Made by a program: the position numbers and the translations under genes
NCBI GenBank assembly: GCA_947253625.1
Contig: CAMYAB010000025.1
Location: 1-9,692, forward strand
Direction: 5' to 3'
Source of the DNA: an uncultured Porphyromonadaceae bacterium
Lineage (GTDB): Bacteria; Bacteroidota; Bacteroidia; Bacteroidales; Porphyromonadaceae
Length of the DNA stretch: 9,692 nt
The notes under the pieces: generated by a model
What the model was told of the DNA's origin: nothing
The model's input: the letters and a program-made list of their open reading frames with translations, nothing else
The model's database searches: none
Shown: piece by piece, positions 1 to 8,200 of the stretch
Layout of the letters: each line of letters opens with the position of its first letter
Numbering within the stretch: position 1 is the first letter of the stretch

Positions 1-86
1 CCTGCTTCAAGGAGGCGATCGCAAAGGGTGACACCAGTGCAGCCGGCAACTTGGCCGAACTAAAAAAGGTGGTCGAGAGCCTTTAG
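1..86 (+). CDS. 3' end of an unrecognised upstream gene (partial)
   Basis: Reading from base 3 gives 27 codons and a TAG stop at 84-86. The peptide begins CFKEAIAKGD and ends LAELKKVVESL. It has a Lys/Glu/Ala/Leu pattern typical of an amphipathic helix, and most codons end in G or C like the genes downstream. The other two forward frames stop at 28-30 and 61-63 and give Arg-rich or very short peptides, so this frame is preferred. A helical end is unlike the beta-strand C-termini of the fimbrillins downstream, so this is probably not another shaft subunit. It could be an anchor, a regulator or an unrelated gene; too little is present to say. Confidence 0.5.
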   Translation, partial: CFKEAIAKGDTSAAGNLAELKKVVESL

Positions 87-149
87 TAAAATGACAGAAG
101 TAGCGGATCGGTCCATAAAAGAAGCATTTCTACAGGGAAGTAATGAGAG

Positions 150-172
150 GGAGAGAGGTGTGTCCTCTCTCC
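150..172 (+). terminator. Perfect 9-bp stem-loop, candidate terminator or attenuator
   Basis: GGAGAGAGG at 150-158 pairs exactly with CCTCTCTCC at 164-172 around a 5-base TGTGT loop. It begins 64 bases after the upstream stop and 150 bases before the first fimbrial start. No T-run follows, so it is not a textbook intrinsic terminator. It may end the upstream transcript, attenuate read-through into the operon, or be a structured 5' leader. The perfect pairing is seen; the role is inferred. Confidence 0.4.
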
Positions 173-237
173 GAGCCACAGACCGAGCCCGTTGCTATGG
201 CTTTGGCACAAAAGTCGGAGCCAAGCCGGACATTGTT

Positions 238-259
238 CATGATCATTACCAAGATCATG
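238..259. repeat. 7-bp inverted repeat CATGATC/GATCATG
   Basis: CATGATC at 238-244 and GATCATG at 253-259 are exact reverse complements separated by 8 bases. A dyad of this size just upstream of an operon could be a regulator-binding site, but it is short enough to occur by chance. Confidence 0.3.
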
Positions 260-302
260 CAGCGGACCGGTATCTGTCGCACGATGTAGGATCAAGATCA
301 TG
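250..302 (+). repeat. Direct repeat CAAGATCATG, second copy contains the start codon
   Basis: The 10-mer CAAGATCATG occurs at 250-259 and again at 293-302, 43 bases apart. The ATG of the second copy is the start of the Mfa1-like gene. The ATG of the first copy is in another frame and meets a stop after ten codons. This could be a duplicated operator or initiation region, or chance. Confidence 0.35.
288..291 (+). promoter_or_regulatory. Possible ribosome binding site of the Mfa1-like gene
   Basis: AGGA lies 8 bases before the ATG at 300, a usual Shine-Dalgarno spacing. It is the only such match before any of the four genes; the other three have A-rich leaders instead. It supports the start at 300, which also gives a compact lipoprotein signal peptide. 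Confidence 0.35.
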
Positions 303-2051
303 AGCATCAATAAATACCATATTCTCTCACTTCTGGCGTTGCTCTTTACCGTAGGATGTCGGGGCAGTGTCGACAGCGGTGGGTCGTCACCTCTGCCAAG
401 TGGCACTACCAACCTGACACTCCGAGTCTTGGTGCAGGACAATTCCGGGCTCCGTTCCGTGTCCGAAAACGACGCCGACCCTTTGGCCAACAGTGGTGAG
501 GGAAAGGTGGGTGAGCTCTGCCTATGGTTGGAAAAATCGGGCTGGATGCGAGCCATACCGGACAAAAACCGAGCGCCAGAGTATCGGGCTGTCTTTGAGG
601 TGAGAAATGTGACCGCAGAGAGCGAGCAACGTAGCTATACCCTCCTAATCAATGGACAGAAGTTCATCCTGCCCACTATTCCCCTCTATGCGACAACCAC
701 GGTGGGGCTGGATCGTCTCGGTGACCTGACCGACTCTGAGGGTTTTGTGATGACCGCTGATATGGGGCTTCAAGGCACAATATACAGCGGTGTGGAACAG
801 CCCGATCGTCCGGGACGCAATGTCTTTCCGGAGGGCAATGCACCTCTTCCCGTGGAGCGACTTGTCTCCAAAGCCCAGCTCCACAAGGATGTCACCACTT
901 ACACCGAGCGCAACCTCCCCGGCACCCTATCCAACCTCCACTGGTCAATGGCGGGTAGTGGCAAGCAGGTTTACTTCTTTAGGAATCAGGCCGGCAGTAG
1001 GACTTTGGGAGCCAATGGCCTGTACGATGGTCTCTCGACAGCCACAGACAAGGAGGATCTGATGAAGCTCTCCGATTGGGTGAAAAGCGAGTCGGATACC
1101 GGCAACTTTGCCTGGAGAGTGCTTTCGGATCAGTCGAGTGATCGGAAGTCCGTCTCGGATGCGATCTACTTCTACGAGCATGCACTCAAGGAGACAAAAG
1201 GACGAGCCGAGCCCTATCCACGCACGGTACAAATGAAGCATGTCGCCTATGCCAAGGTCTATGCCGACCTCAGCCACCTGACCGGTGGGCGCATGGGTGT
1301 CTACAACGAAAAAGCCGGGTGGTCGTTTAGCCCCATGAGTAGGGTGGTCGGAACAGAAGAGGAGGCGAGAATGCTCCTGACATGTACGGTAGAGCATAAT
1401 GGCAAACCCTCAAGTTCCGGAACTACCATAACTGCCTTGGCGGATTTCCAGAACCTGAATAAACTCTTGGAACCGGCGACCTCGGCAGACTTCGAGAGCG
1501 ACCGGTGGTACTGGATCTGTGCCACGTGCCAAAAGGAGTGGTATGAGAAAAATAAGGACAAACTCCCTAGGCGTCGTTTTGCCAAGCCGGAAAAAAAGCT
1601 GTCCGATAGTCATAGTGGGCACATCTTTTTCCTGATGCACGATCTCCCGGGCACCTTCTATGTGGGAGAGGATGGATCACTCTACAATACCCTGCTGGCC
1701 GCTATTGGCGGTGGCAACAAAAACGCACGAAAGTACGCCCGTGGACGGATGGTCTACCTGACCCCGCTCAATGCACAGGGCGAAAAAGACAAGGTCTACA
1801 ACTGCGACACCCGCCGAAACAATATCTACGATCTCGCAATACAGGGAATCAATGGGTACGGACTCAACTACGACCCCAACGACCCGGATGACCCCTACAT
1901 CCCAGCCCCAAATGACAATCCGCTGGAGCCAAAGCCACAGGATCTACCTATCAACAATGGTCCTGATGCCACGATCAAAATAAAGACGAGGGTGCTAAAG
2001 TGGAACTACTTTCCTCATGCGTACGACTTGTTTGTGATCCCCAAGGACTGA
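300..2051 (+). CDS. Mfa1-family fimbrillin, probable shaft subunit of a type V pilus (lipoprotein precursor)
   Basis: Protein of 583 aa, near the roughly 563 aa of P. gingivalis Mfa1. The signal peptide ends in the lipobox TVGC (Cys20), so it is a lipoprotein precursor. A first beta-strand (38-47) ends before Arg52 in DNSGLR/SVSE, where Mfa1 is cut after Arg49. Segments match Mfa1 as I recall it in order: VERLVSKAQL (185-194; Mfa1 VERSVARAMV), NLHWSMAGSGKQVYF (212-226), FYVGEDGSLY (453-462; Mfa1 FFVGENGQFY) and RRNNIYDL (505-512; Mfa1 VRNNIYHI). A Pro/Asp/Asn-rich linker (about 520-555) and a last strand, RVLKWNYFPHAYDL (564-577), also match Mfa1; that tail should be the donor strand filling the next subunit's groove. 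As first gene of the operon it most likely forms the shaft. Unusual: a CxxC pair, Cys407 and Cys410, in a Trp-rich stretch. It could be an accessory paralogue if a separate major subunit lies elsewhere. Confidence 0.9.
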   Translation: MSINKYHILSLLALLFTVGCRGSVDSGGSSPLPSGTTNLTLRVLVQDNSGLRSVSENDADPLANSGEGKVGELCLWLEKSGWMRAIPDKNRAPEYRAVFEVRNVTAESEQRSYTLLINGQKFILPTIPLYATTTVGLDRLGDLTDSEGFVMTADMGLQGTIYSGVEQPDRPGRNVFPEGNAPLPVERLVSKAQLHKDVTTYTERNLPGTLSNLHWSMAGSGKQVYFFRNQAGSRTLGANGLYDGLSTATDKEDLMKLSDWVKSESDTGNFAWRVLSDQSSDRKSVSDAIYFYEHALKETKGRAEPYPRTVQMKHVAYAKVYADLSHLTGGRMGVYNEKAGWSFSPMSRVVGTEEEARMLLTCTVEHNGKPSSSGTTITALADFQNLNKLLEPATSADFESDRWYWICATCQKEWYEKNKDKLPRRRFAKPEKKLSDSHSGHIFFLMHDLPGTFYVGEDGSLYNTLLAAIGGGNKNARKYARGRMVYLTPLNAQGEKDKVYNCDTRRNNIYDLAIQGINGYGLNYDPNDPDDPYIPAPNDNPLEPKPQDLPINNGPDATIKIKTRVLKWNYFPHAYDLFVIPKD

Positions 2052-2077
2052 TGAGACGGCGACAAGAAACGACAAGA

Positions 2078-3613
2078 ATGAAACTGATGAACCCCAATAG
2101 TACCAAACACTGTGGCCGGAAGTACCTTTTCCCCATGTTCATGGGCCTGACACTCCTCCTGGGAGCTTGTCACAGTGGCGTGCTGCCTACCGATGATGAG
2201 CTGGCGGCCATCTGCCCCAGAGCGGTCCGTATCATGGCCACAGTGGAAAACTACGATGGAGTCGCGCCCCTTCCACGAGCCGGTGAAATCGATGGCACAG
2301 TGCAGGATCACGACAACTCCGGGAAGTTTCAGCCCAATAGCCGAGAGGCAGAGGGCGGAGAGCGTGCCATTGGTGATATTTTCCTCTTCGCGATACCCAA
2401 GTACAGCCAAAAAGACCAGCAGGTACTCTACTTCTACAAGGAGGGTACTCAAGGGGTCGTGGATGGCAAACTCTCCGGCACCAACATCGTGGCCAAACCC
2501 TTTACCTCACTCTCTGAGACAGGCGAGGCGGTGATGGAGTTGGAGCTAAAGCCGGGACGCTATACCTTTATCACAGTTGCCAACTCAGGCGAACTGCGCA
2601 AAAGAGCAAAGGACCCAAGTGCAGGTGGCACCCTTACAATGGACGACCTCACCACTCGACTCTACCCTGCTCGCGCCTTTGCGGCACATACCGATGACCT
2701 CGATACCTACATACAGGACTTCCCGATAGTCGGACAGCAGGAGATTGAGATTCCGGCAAAGAAACCCGCCGACCCCACTCAAGTGCTGGAGCCGGTGATC
2801 GATATGGAGCGTGTCTTTGCCCGGGTGGATCTCTACATCACCACCACTCAGAGTGAGGGCGGTGACTACCTTACCCGAAGAGAGAACGCCCGACGAAACT
2901 TTCACTACCTTCCCCGCGAATACCGCCTTGCACGTTTGAGAGTTTTGGGCAACCCCGTCGGAGACGAGGAGTGCTACAGCTATCCGCTCCTCCCCTCACC
3001 GGCAGAGTACACCTCTATCAAGGGTCCTTTCTTCCATAGCACTTACTTCAACCACAAGAATATCGAGAAGCCACTTTTTGAGACAGACAAGGAGATGGCA
3101 CTACAGGCTACTTGGGTGAACGGTCAAGACCAATCCAAGACCTGGATTTGGGATCATGAGATCAACAACCGAGCGGACGGAGGACTGGGGAAACTCTGGC
3201 GCAAACCGATACTTTACCCCAACGACTGGACCCAACAAGATACCAGACCCTACCACCTCTATCTGCCAAGCCTTTTCCTCAGCCCCGTGAACGATCCTGA
3301 GAATAAAGATGTGCAGCTATGCATCGAGCTCTCTTTTGATCGCATGGCGGACAATAAGCGCTTTGTGTATCGTGTGCCGATCAAAAACAGACCCGGACCA
3401 GATCCGGAGTGGGGCAGTAATTTTGGAGGATTTTACAATATCCGGCGCAATACGATCCATGATATGAACATATTCTTTTATGGAGAAGGCCTGAGAATCT
3501 ACTATCCAGGAAAAGTCGCTGTGTATCCTTGGCGGATCGTGGATATTGACCTGGAGATAGACCCCGATGACGAAAACCGACACGAGGTAAACCCCGTGAC
3601 CCCGGCTCCATAA
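2078..3613 (+). CDS. Fimbrillin-like lipoprotein, probable accessory pilus subunit
   Basis: Protein of 511 aa from ATG 2078. The same frame also has ATGs at 2051 (sharing one base with the previous stop) and 2000 (inside the previous gene). I prefer 2078 because it gives a 26-base gap, a GACAA stretch before the start as in the next two genes, and a normal signal peptide with hydrophobic core and lipobox LGAC (Cys31). A short strand (VRIMATVEN) leads to Arg67 in APLPR/AGEI, a possible Arg-protease maturation site. IGDIFLFAI (98-106) is a typical early fimbrillin strand. MERVFARVDLYI (243-254) is the family R-x-V-A-R-V type motif closing the N-terminal domain, and RRNTIHDMNIFF (456-467) is the conserved C-terminal motif. 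It lacks the Pro-rich linker of the first protein. Its place suggests a Mfa3/Mfa4- or FimC/FimD-type accessory subunit. An anchor of Mfa2/FimB type is less likely but not excluded, since it has an early Cys46-Pro. Confidence 0.85.
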   Translation: MKLMNPNSTKHCGRKYLFPMFMGLTLLLGACHSGVLPTDDELAAICPRAVRIMATVENYDGVAPLPRAGEIDGTVQDHDNSGKFQPNSREAEGGERAIGDIFLFAIPKYSQKDQQVLYFYKEGTQGVVDGKLSGTNIVAKPFTSLSETGEAVMELELKPGRYTFITVANSGELRKRAKDPSAGGTLTMDDLTTRLYPARAFAAHTDDLDTYIQDFPIVGQQEIEIPAKKPADPTQVLEPVIDMERVFARVDLYITTTQSEGGDYLTRRENARRNFHYLPREYRLARLRVLGNPVGDEECYSYPLLPSPAEYTSIKGPFFHSTYFNHKNIEKPLFETDKEMALQATWVNGQDQSKTWIWDHEINNRADGGLGKLWRKPILYPNDWTQQDTRPYHLYLPSLFLSPVNDPENKDVQLCIELSFDRMADNKRFVYRVPIKNRPGPDPEWGSNFGGFYNIRRNTIHDMNIFFYGEGLRIYYPGKVAVYPWRIVDIDLEIDPDDENRHEVNPVTPAP

Positions 3614-3630
3614 TCCGAAGAGCAGACAAC

Positions 3631-5202
3631 ATGATGAACAAACGATACAGCACCATTTCGACGGTCATCCTACTCCTATCGCTGATCTCGATGAGTGCCT
3701 GTCGGCACCAAGACCTTGGCACCCCCGATCCGGGACGTGGTACGCATGGTACCGACCCCATCTCAGAGCTGATCACGCTTGATCAACCGGTGACCCTGGA
3801 GGTAAGTGTGATCGCACCAAACGTGGTGGACCCGAGCCAACCATCGGGTACCCGAGCCATGACCGTTGGTTCACTCCGTGCTTTTGGGGATCTTAGCGGT
3901 GACTACAGCAGATACAGCTTCGATGATAGGAGAAAGTTCACTGTCAACACCAAGGATCCCAAAGACCTGTGGGTGATTGACGAGGATAAGGAGAGGTTGA
4001 AAAAAATCGTAGAGTTGTCCGAAAGTGCCCTAAATGGGTGCGACTGGATCACTACGCTCAAGATCCTTGAGTTGCCGGACGACGCATACGAGGTTACCGG
4101 ATTGGTGCCACGCAAGCCGATCGACAGCAGTGGTAGAGCAGATATCCCCGGCCCGGTGGACGACACAAAGCCTTGGCCGGACAAGGTGAAGGTCACACTC
4201 TTCAAGCTGCCCAAGAGTGGCATCCTTACCTTTTTGGCCAATTCGCAAGTCTACCAAAGCCAATACTGGAGCAACCCCAAAAACCTCGGCTACCTCGACC
4301 TAGCCAACCCCTACTACCTCGGCATCACACCACTCTTTCAGCTGAGCGACAGGCTGTGTGACGAGTGGGCAAACAACACCTATCCCGACAAGGCACCCAC
4401 AGGAGTGGCGTATAAGCGCTACCAAAGCGACTATCTACCGATGTACGGACGCATATACAACGTCTCTGCATACAAAGACCAACTCAACAACTCCCAAATA
4501 AAGTTTTCGCATAGCCCAGGCTCTCCGGCACTTAAACTCAATGATTCCCAAAACAATGTCTTATTGGAGCGCGCAGCAGCCTTTGTCTGCATCGAGTGGG
4601 ATCACCAGTGCACTCAGGATCCCAAACAACCGGACGGCTACTATTACTACTCCGGAGAGTACCTTTTCGACCAAGTCGACCTAGGCCTCTACTGCAACCT
4701 CGGCTCCATCATTCCCGGCAATTGGGACGGTGTGCTTGCTCGGGCAAAAAGCAAGATGACCATGGATCGGCTACCCAATGGAGGGTTTAAGTTTGCCTTC
4801 TACAGCCACTCCCTCTACGATGGGTTGATCTCCAGCGGTGAGGAGGGATACACGCCCAGTGTCTTTTCACTTCTGCAGCGTCACGGGGCGACCAAGTTTT
4901 ATGTGAGCGAAAACTACCCCACACGCCCACAGGATCAAAATACCATCTACGTGCAGCTCTCCAAGTTCAAGTCCACCTACAACCCCACAGCGTCGACCAA
5001 GCGCACCTACGAGTTTGATGGACCGCGGAAGTCGCTCAAGATGGACCTCCCCTTTGGTGAAAAGAGCGCCACGACCGGCCTCTACGACATACATCGCAAC
5101 ACCATATATCACGTCAAGCTCAGGCTAAAACAATCCAGCCGAGGAGTGATCCCCTACATAGTCACCGACTGGTCCGAGGTGGAGATTCCGGCCGAGCTCT
5201 AA
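3631..5202 (+). CDS. Fimbrillin-like lipoprotein, probable accessory pilus subunit
   Basis: Protein of 523 aa starting 17 bases after the previous stop; ATG 3634 directly follows and would work as well. Signal peptide with lipobox MSAC (Cys24). The strand VTLEVSVIA (54-62) is followed by SGTR/AM with Arg75, the GTRA form very common at the maturation point of Bacteroidales fimbrillins. YLPMYG (268-273) matches the family LPMYG motif and LERAAAFVCIEW (312-323) the R-A-V-A-K-V-like strand that closes the N-terminal domain. HRNTIYHVKLRL (488-499) and YIVTDW (509-514) form the usual C-terminal motif and last strand. The mature protein keeps five further cysteines (137, 243, 320, 327, 355), more than is usual for this family. 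Between a shaft-like and a tip-like gene, it is probably an adaptor or accessory subunit. The fold assignment is strong; the exact role is inferred from order. Confidence 0.87.
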   Translation: MMNKRYSTISTVILLLSLISMSACRHQDLGTPDPGRGTHGTDPISELITLDQPVTLEVSVIAPNVVDPSQPSGTRAMTVGSLRAFGDLSGDYSRYSFDDRRKFTVNTKDPKDLWVIDEDKERLKKIVELSESALNGCDWITTLKILELPDDAYEVTGLVPRKPIDSSGRADIPGPVDDTKPWPDKVKVTLFKLPKSGILTFLANSQVYQSQYWSNPKNLGYLDLANPYYLGITPLFQLSDRLCDEWANNTYPDKAPTGVAYKRYQSDYLPMYGRIYNVSAYKDQLNNSQIKFSHSPGSPALKLNDSQNNVLLERAAAFVCIEWDHQCTQDPKQPDGYYYYSGEYLFDQVDLGLYCNLGSIIPGNWDGVLARAKSKMTMDRLPNGGFKFAFYSHSLYDGLISSGEEGYTPSVFSLLQRHGATKFYVSENYPTRPQDQNTIYVQLSKFKSTYNPTASTKRTYEFDGPRKSLKMDLPFGEKSATTGLYDIHRNTIYHVKLRLKQSSRGVIPYIVTDWSEVEIPAEL

Positions 5203-5233
5203 TAATAACGAACAAAAACGATAGACAATACCC

Positions 5234-8200
5234 ATGAGACATCAAATATACGACTCGTTGAGCAAGACCATCCTGGCACTTCTTGTCCTACTGGCAAGTG
5301 GTTGTCACGATAGTTTTTGGGGAAACGGTTACCCCGGTGACGAAGCCTGCCGGACAACCTCCGGAGAGGAGGTGGAGGTAGAGGTTGGGGTAGACATCCC
5401 CGAGATGCAGCTGACGGACGGACTTCGCTCCCTCTCCTCTGATCAGGAGAAGGACGCCTCCGACATACACATCCTCGCCTTCACCGTGCCACAGGGAGCC
5501 TCCGAGGAAAACGAGGTATATGCCTACGAGCCGAGGATCAAGTCAGGGCCCACACTCAAGCAGGGAAAGTACTACGTCAAGCTCGTCCTCAACGTCACCT
5601 CCGACCCACAGAGGCTCGTCTTCCTCGCCAATATCCCGGAGCTGAATGGACGCCTCCCCCAGGGAGTGACCCCCGGCATCACCAAGAAGGACCTGTACAA
5701 TTGCCTGGTATTCCACTACAACGTCCAAAAAGGTTGGCGCAGCAATGGCCAAAAGAGCGGTGCGGTCAAGGGAAAAGACTACGACCTCATCCCTATGTGG
5801 GGTGAGAGCAACGCCGTCACAGTCGTTCCGGGCGAAAACGAGTTCAACGACTACCACTATCAGGACGGTGTAGTCCGTCTCTACCGTGCCTTGGCCCGTG
5901 TTGACGTCGGCCTGGCATTTGACGCACCGGCACGCGAAGGACAGCCCCTCCCCGAGACCAACACAGTCGACTCCGAAAACTCCCGCTCCTTCGACTTCAA
6001 GGAGATCTACGTCTACCGTCCGGCCAAGAGATACTGCATGGCCGGAGATCTCAAAAACAACATCAAAAAGCCCGAAGGCTCCTCTGCCTTCCAGGTCGTG
6101 GCCCCCACAATACCTGGGTGGGAAGAATACTACACCACCAAGGAAGCTGACCAGCTCCAAAAGTACGACGTCGACCCCAATGTCGGTAGTCTGGTCCGAA
6201 CCATCTACCTCCCAGAGTCTCGGGCAACCAAAGCCACTGATGTCGCCCAACAGCTCGAAGAATCCACCTGCATCGTCATAGGTGGTGTCTACAAGGGCAA
6301 CAACTTCAACCCCAAAGGACGCCAAAATACCGACATGTCCTACTACCGAGTAGACTTTGTCAAAGCACCCAAAAATGACGCTGAGCCGACTACCTACCTA
6401 CCCATCCTCCGCAACCACCGCTACCGCATCAATATCAAGAGCGTCGACGGACCCGGACACAAAACTCCGAAAGAAGCGATAGAAAATGTAGGCACCGATG
6501 TCCACTACTCCGTCTCCGTATGGGACGAAAACGACGTCTCCAAGGTCATCACCGATGGCAAATACTGGCTGAGGCTCAGCCGTGACGTTATCAAGGTGGG
6601 CCGCTATGGCGGAGCCATACCCATTACATTCCAGACCAACTGGCCCAAGGGGTGGAGGATCAGTGTACCCGGATCCTATCCCCCCGACCCCGATCACCCC
6701 GAAAAACTAGTGGGCAATAATTTGTTGCCAGAAGGCGGCAGTCAGGGCTACTTCTCCCTTGGCTACGAGATGGCCGGTGGCTCGGTAGGTCACAATATCG
6801 AAAAGTGCAAGTCCACCCCCGGCAAGGAGACAGAGGCAGAGCAGGTCACTTTCTATGTCCCTGTCGATCAGCGGTCCGATGCGCAGCCCCGACACGGAGC
6901 CTTTGTGGTTGAGGCGCAGGAGGGCAAGCTCAAGTGGTATGTCCAGGTCGTCCAGACCAATAAGCTCGAGGTCGAGTTCAAGATCTTTGGCGACCGAGAG
7001 ATGACTCGTGAGATCAACTTCCTCACTGTACACGAGGAGGGGTACGACTACGATCAATCCATCACTGTCGACGGTGTCACCCATACACCTGTGGACCAGG
7101 GAGCCTACCGCACCTTCTACCTCTATACCATGCCTTACATGAAGCCCGATTGGTGGGGTGGCACCACCAGTAGCCCAGCAGTGATCTACAACCTCTCTGC
7201 CAAAAATGAAGGAGGTGAGGAGTTTTATTTCTGGAACTACGACAGGTACCCCGAAGGTCCGGAAGAGTGGCAGAAGAAAAATCCCGGTCAGTCGTTCAAG
7301 AACTGCTTCAAACCATTCAGTCAATTCTCGACCTCCGGCAACGGCAAGCCCGACTACATCAAGTACCTCGAAAAAGACAACCTCTGGGTCGTAACCATCG
7401 CCAATACCAAGATGGACAACCCCAAGGAGCCCTTCGAGTTGCGTCGCAATAAGTACAACTTCACCCTGAGCGTACACGACCCGGTCACCCCAAATGACCC
7501 CTCCAAGACCGTCAGCATCACCCGGGGTGTCAACCTCCTACAGCAGGAGCACAACATCGTCCTCTACACCGATCCTGCGCTCACCAAGCGTATCTCCTAC
7601 GACGTCAAGCATCCCGAGCTCTTCCTCATGAACGGCAAGGAAAAGACGCTCTACGTCAAGTCCAACATTGAGGGCTACGTCAAGCTACTCCGACAGGGGC
7701 AAAACGACCGCGAGAGAGGAGGTGCCCCACAGAACCCCGAGCTGATCCCGATCGAGAAAGTGAGCGGGACCACCGCCGGCTACAGCGACATGACTATATC
7801 ACGGGACGAACTCAAGAGCCACATCGACACCGAGCAGGATGTCTTTTTCTTCAAGGCCAATCTCGGCTCCGGCAGCTCGCGCAACTACTACTCCTTCACC
7901 ACCCGCAACGACATCGACGCCACCAAGAAGCTGATATGGGGCTACGGCGATTGGCTCGTCGATACCACCGACCCATTCTTCAAGTACAAGTTTCGGGAGG
8001 ATGGAGTGCCGGGTGACCGCTTCCGTACCGAGTTCCTTTGCGTTACTGTACAGCCGGAGGCCAATAGCTACGTCATCGAGCTGGACAACTTTGGGGTCTT
8101 CATCCCCCTCTCGCGCATCAATACCGTCGCCGACACCTTCTACAAAAACTGGGCGGAACCCGTTAAGTTCAGTGAGTACACCCAAGGCTCTGACACCTGG

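Larger units (their letters stand above)
87..299 (+). other. Leader / intergenic region before the fimbrial operon
   Basis: This 213-base gap is by far the longest in the window, since the gaps inside the operon are 17 to 31 bases, so it is the natural place for a promoter or attenuator. It contains a 9-bp hairpin (150-172), a 7-bp inverted repeat (238-244 with 253-259) and a repeated 10-mer (250-259 and 293-302). I did not find a good match to the Bacteroides promoter consensus (TTTG near -33, TAnnTTTG near -7). A 70-codon frame starting at 91 overlaps the next start codon but does not look like a protein. Confidence 0.55.

Noticed and set aside
196..205. TATGGCTTTG as a Bacteroides -7 promoter element
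   Set aside because: The spacing between TA and TTTG is four bases instead of two, and no TTTG lies at the expected -33 distance.
91..303. 70-codon forward reading frame overlapping the first fimbrial start by ATGA
   Set aside because: The peptide is rich in Arg, Asp, Ser and His without hydrophobic core or family motif, spans the 9-bp hairpin, and has no visible ribosome site. The ATGA overlap is the only argument for it.
2000..2077. Upstream start of the second fimbrillin gene at 2000 or 2051
   Set aside because: A start at 2000 overlaps the previous gene by 52 bases and puts 26 extra residues before the signal peptide. A start at 2051 adds an Arg-rich nonapeptide. The start at 2078 gives a normal signal peptide and spacing, though 2051 cannot be fully excluded.
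5543..6325. 260-codon open frame on the minus strand inside the giant gene
   Set aside because: The sense strand there uses mostly C-ending codons and almost no TTA, CTA or TCA, which leaves the antisense frame open. The sense protein has recognised fimbrillin motifs across the same bases.
6707..7477. 256-codon open frame on the minus strand inside the giant gene
   Set aside because: Same codon-bias shadow; Val/Gly/Leu/Asp-rich without signal peptide or family motif, fully within a convincing sense gene.
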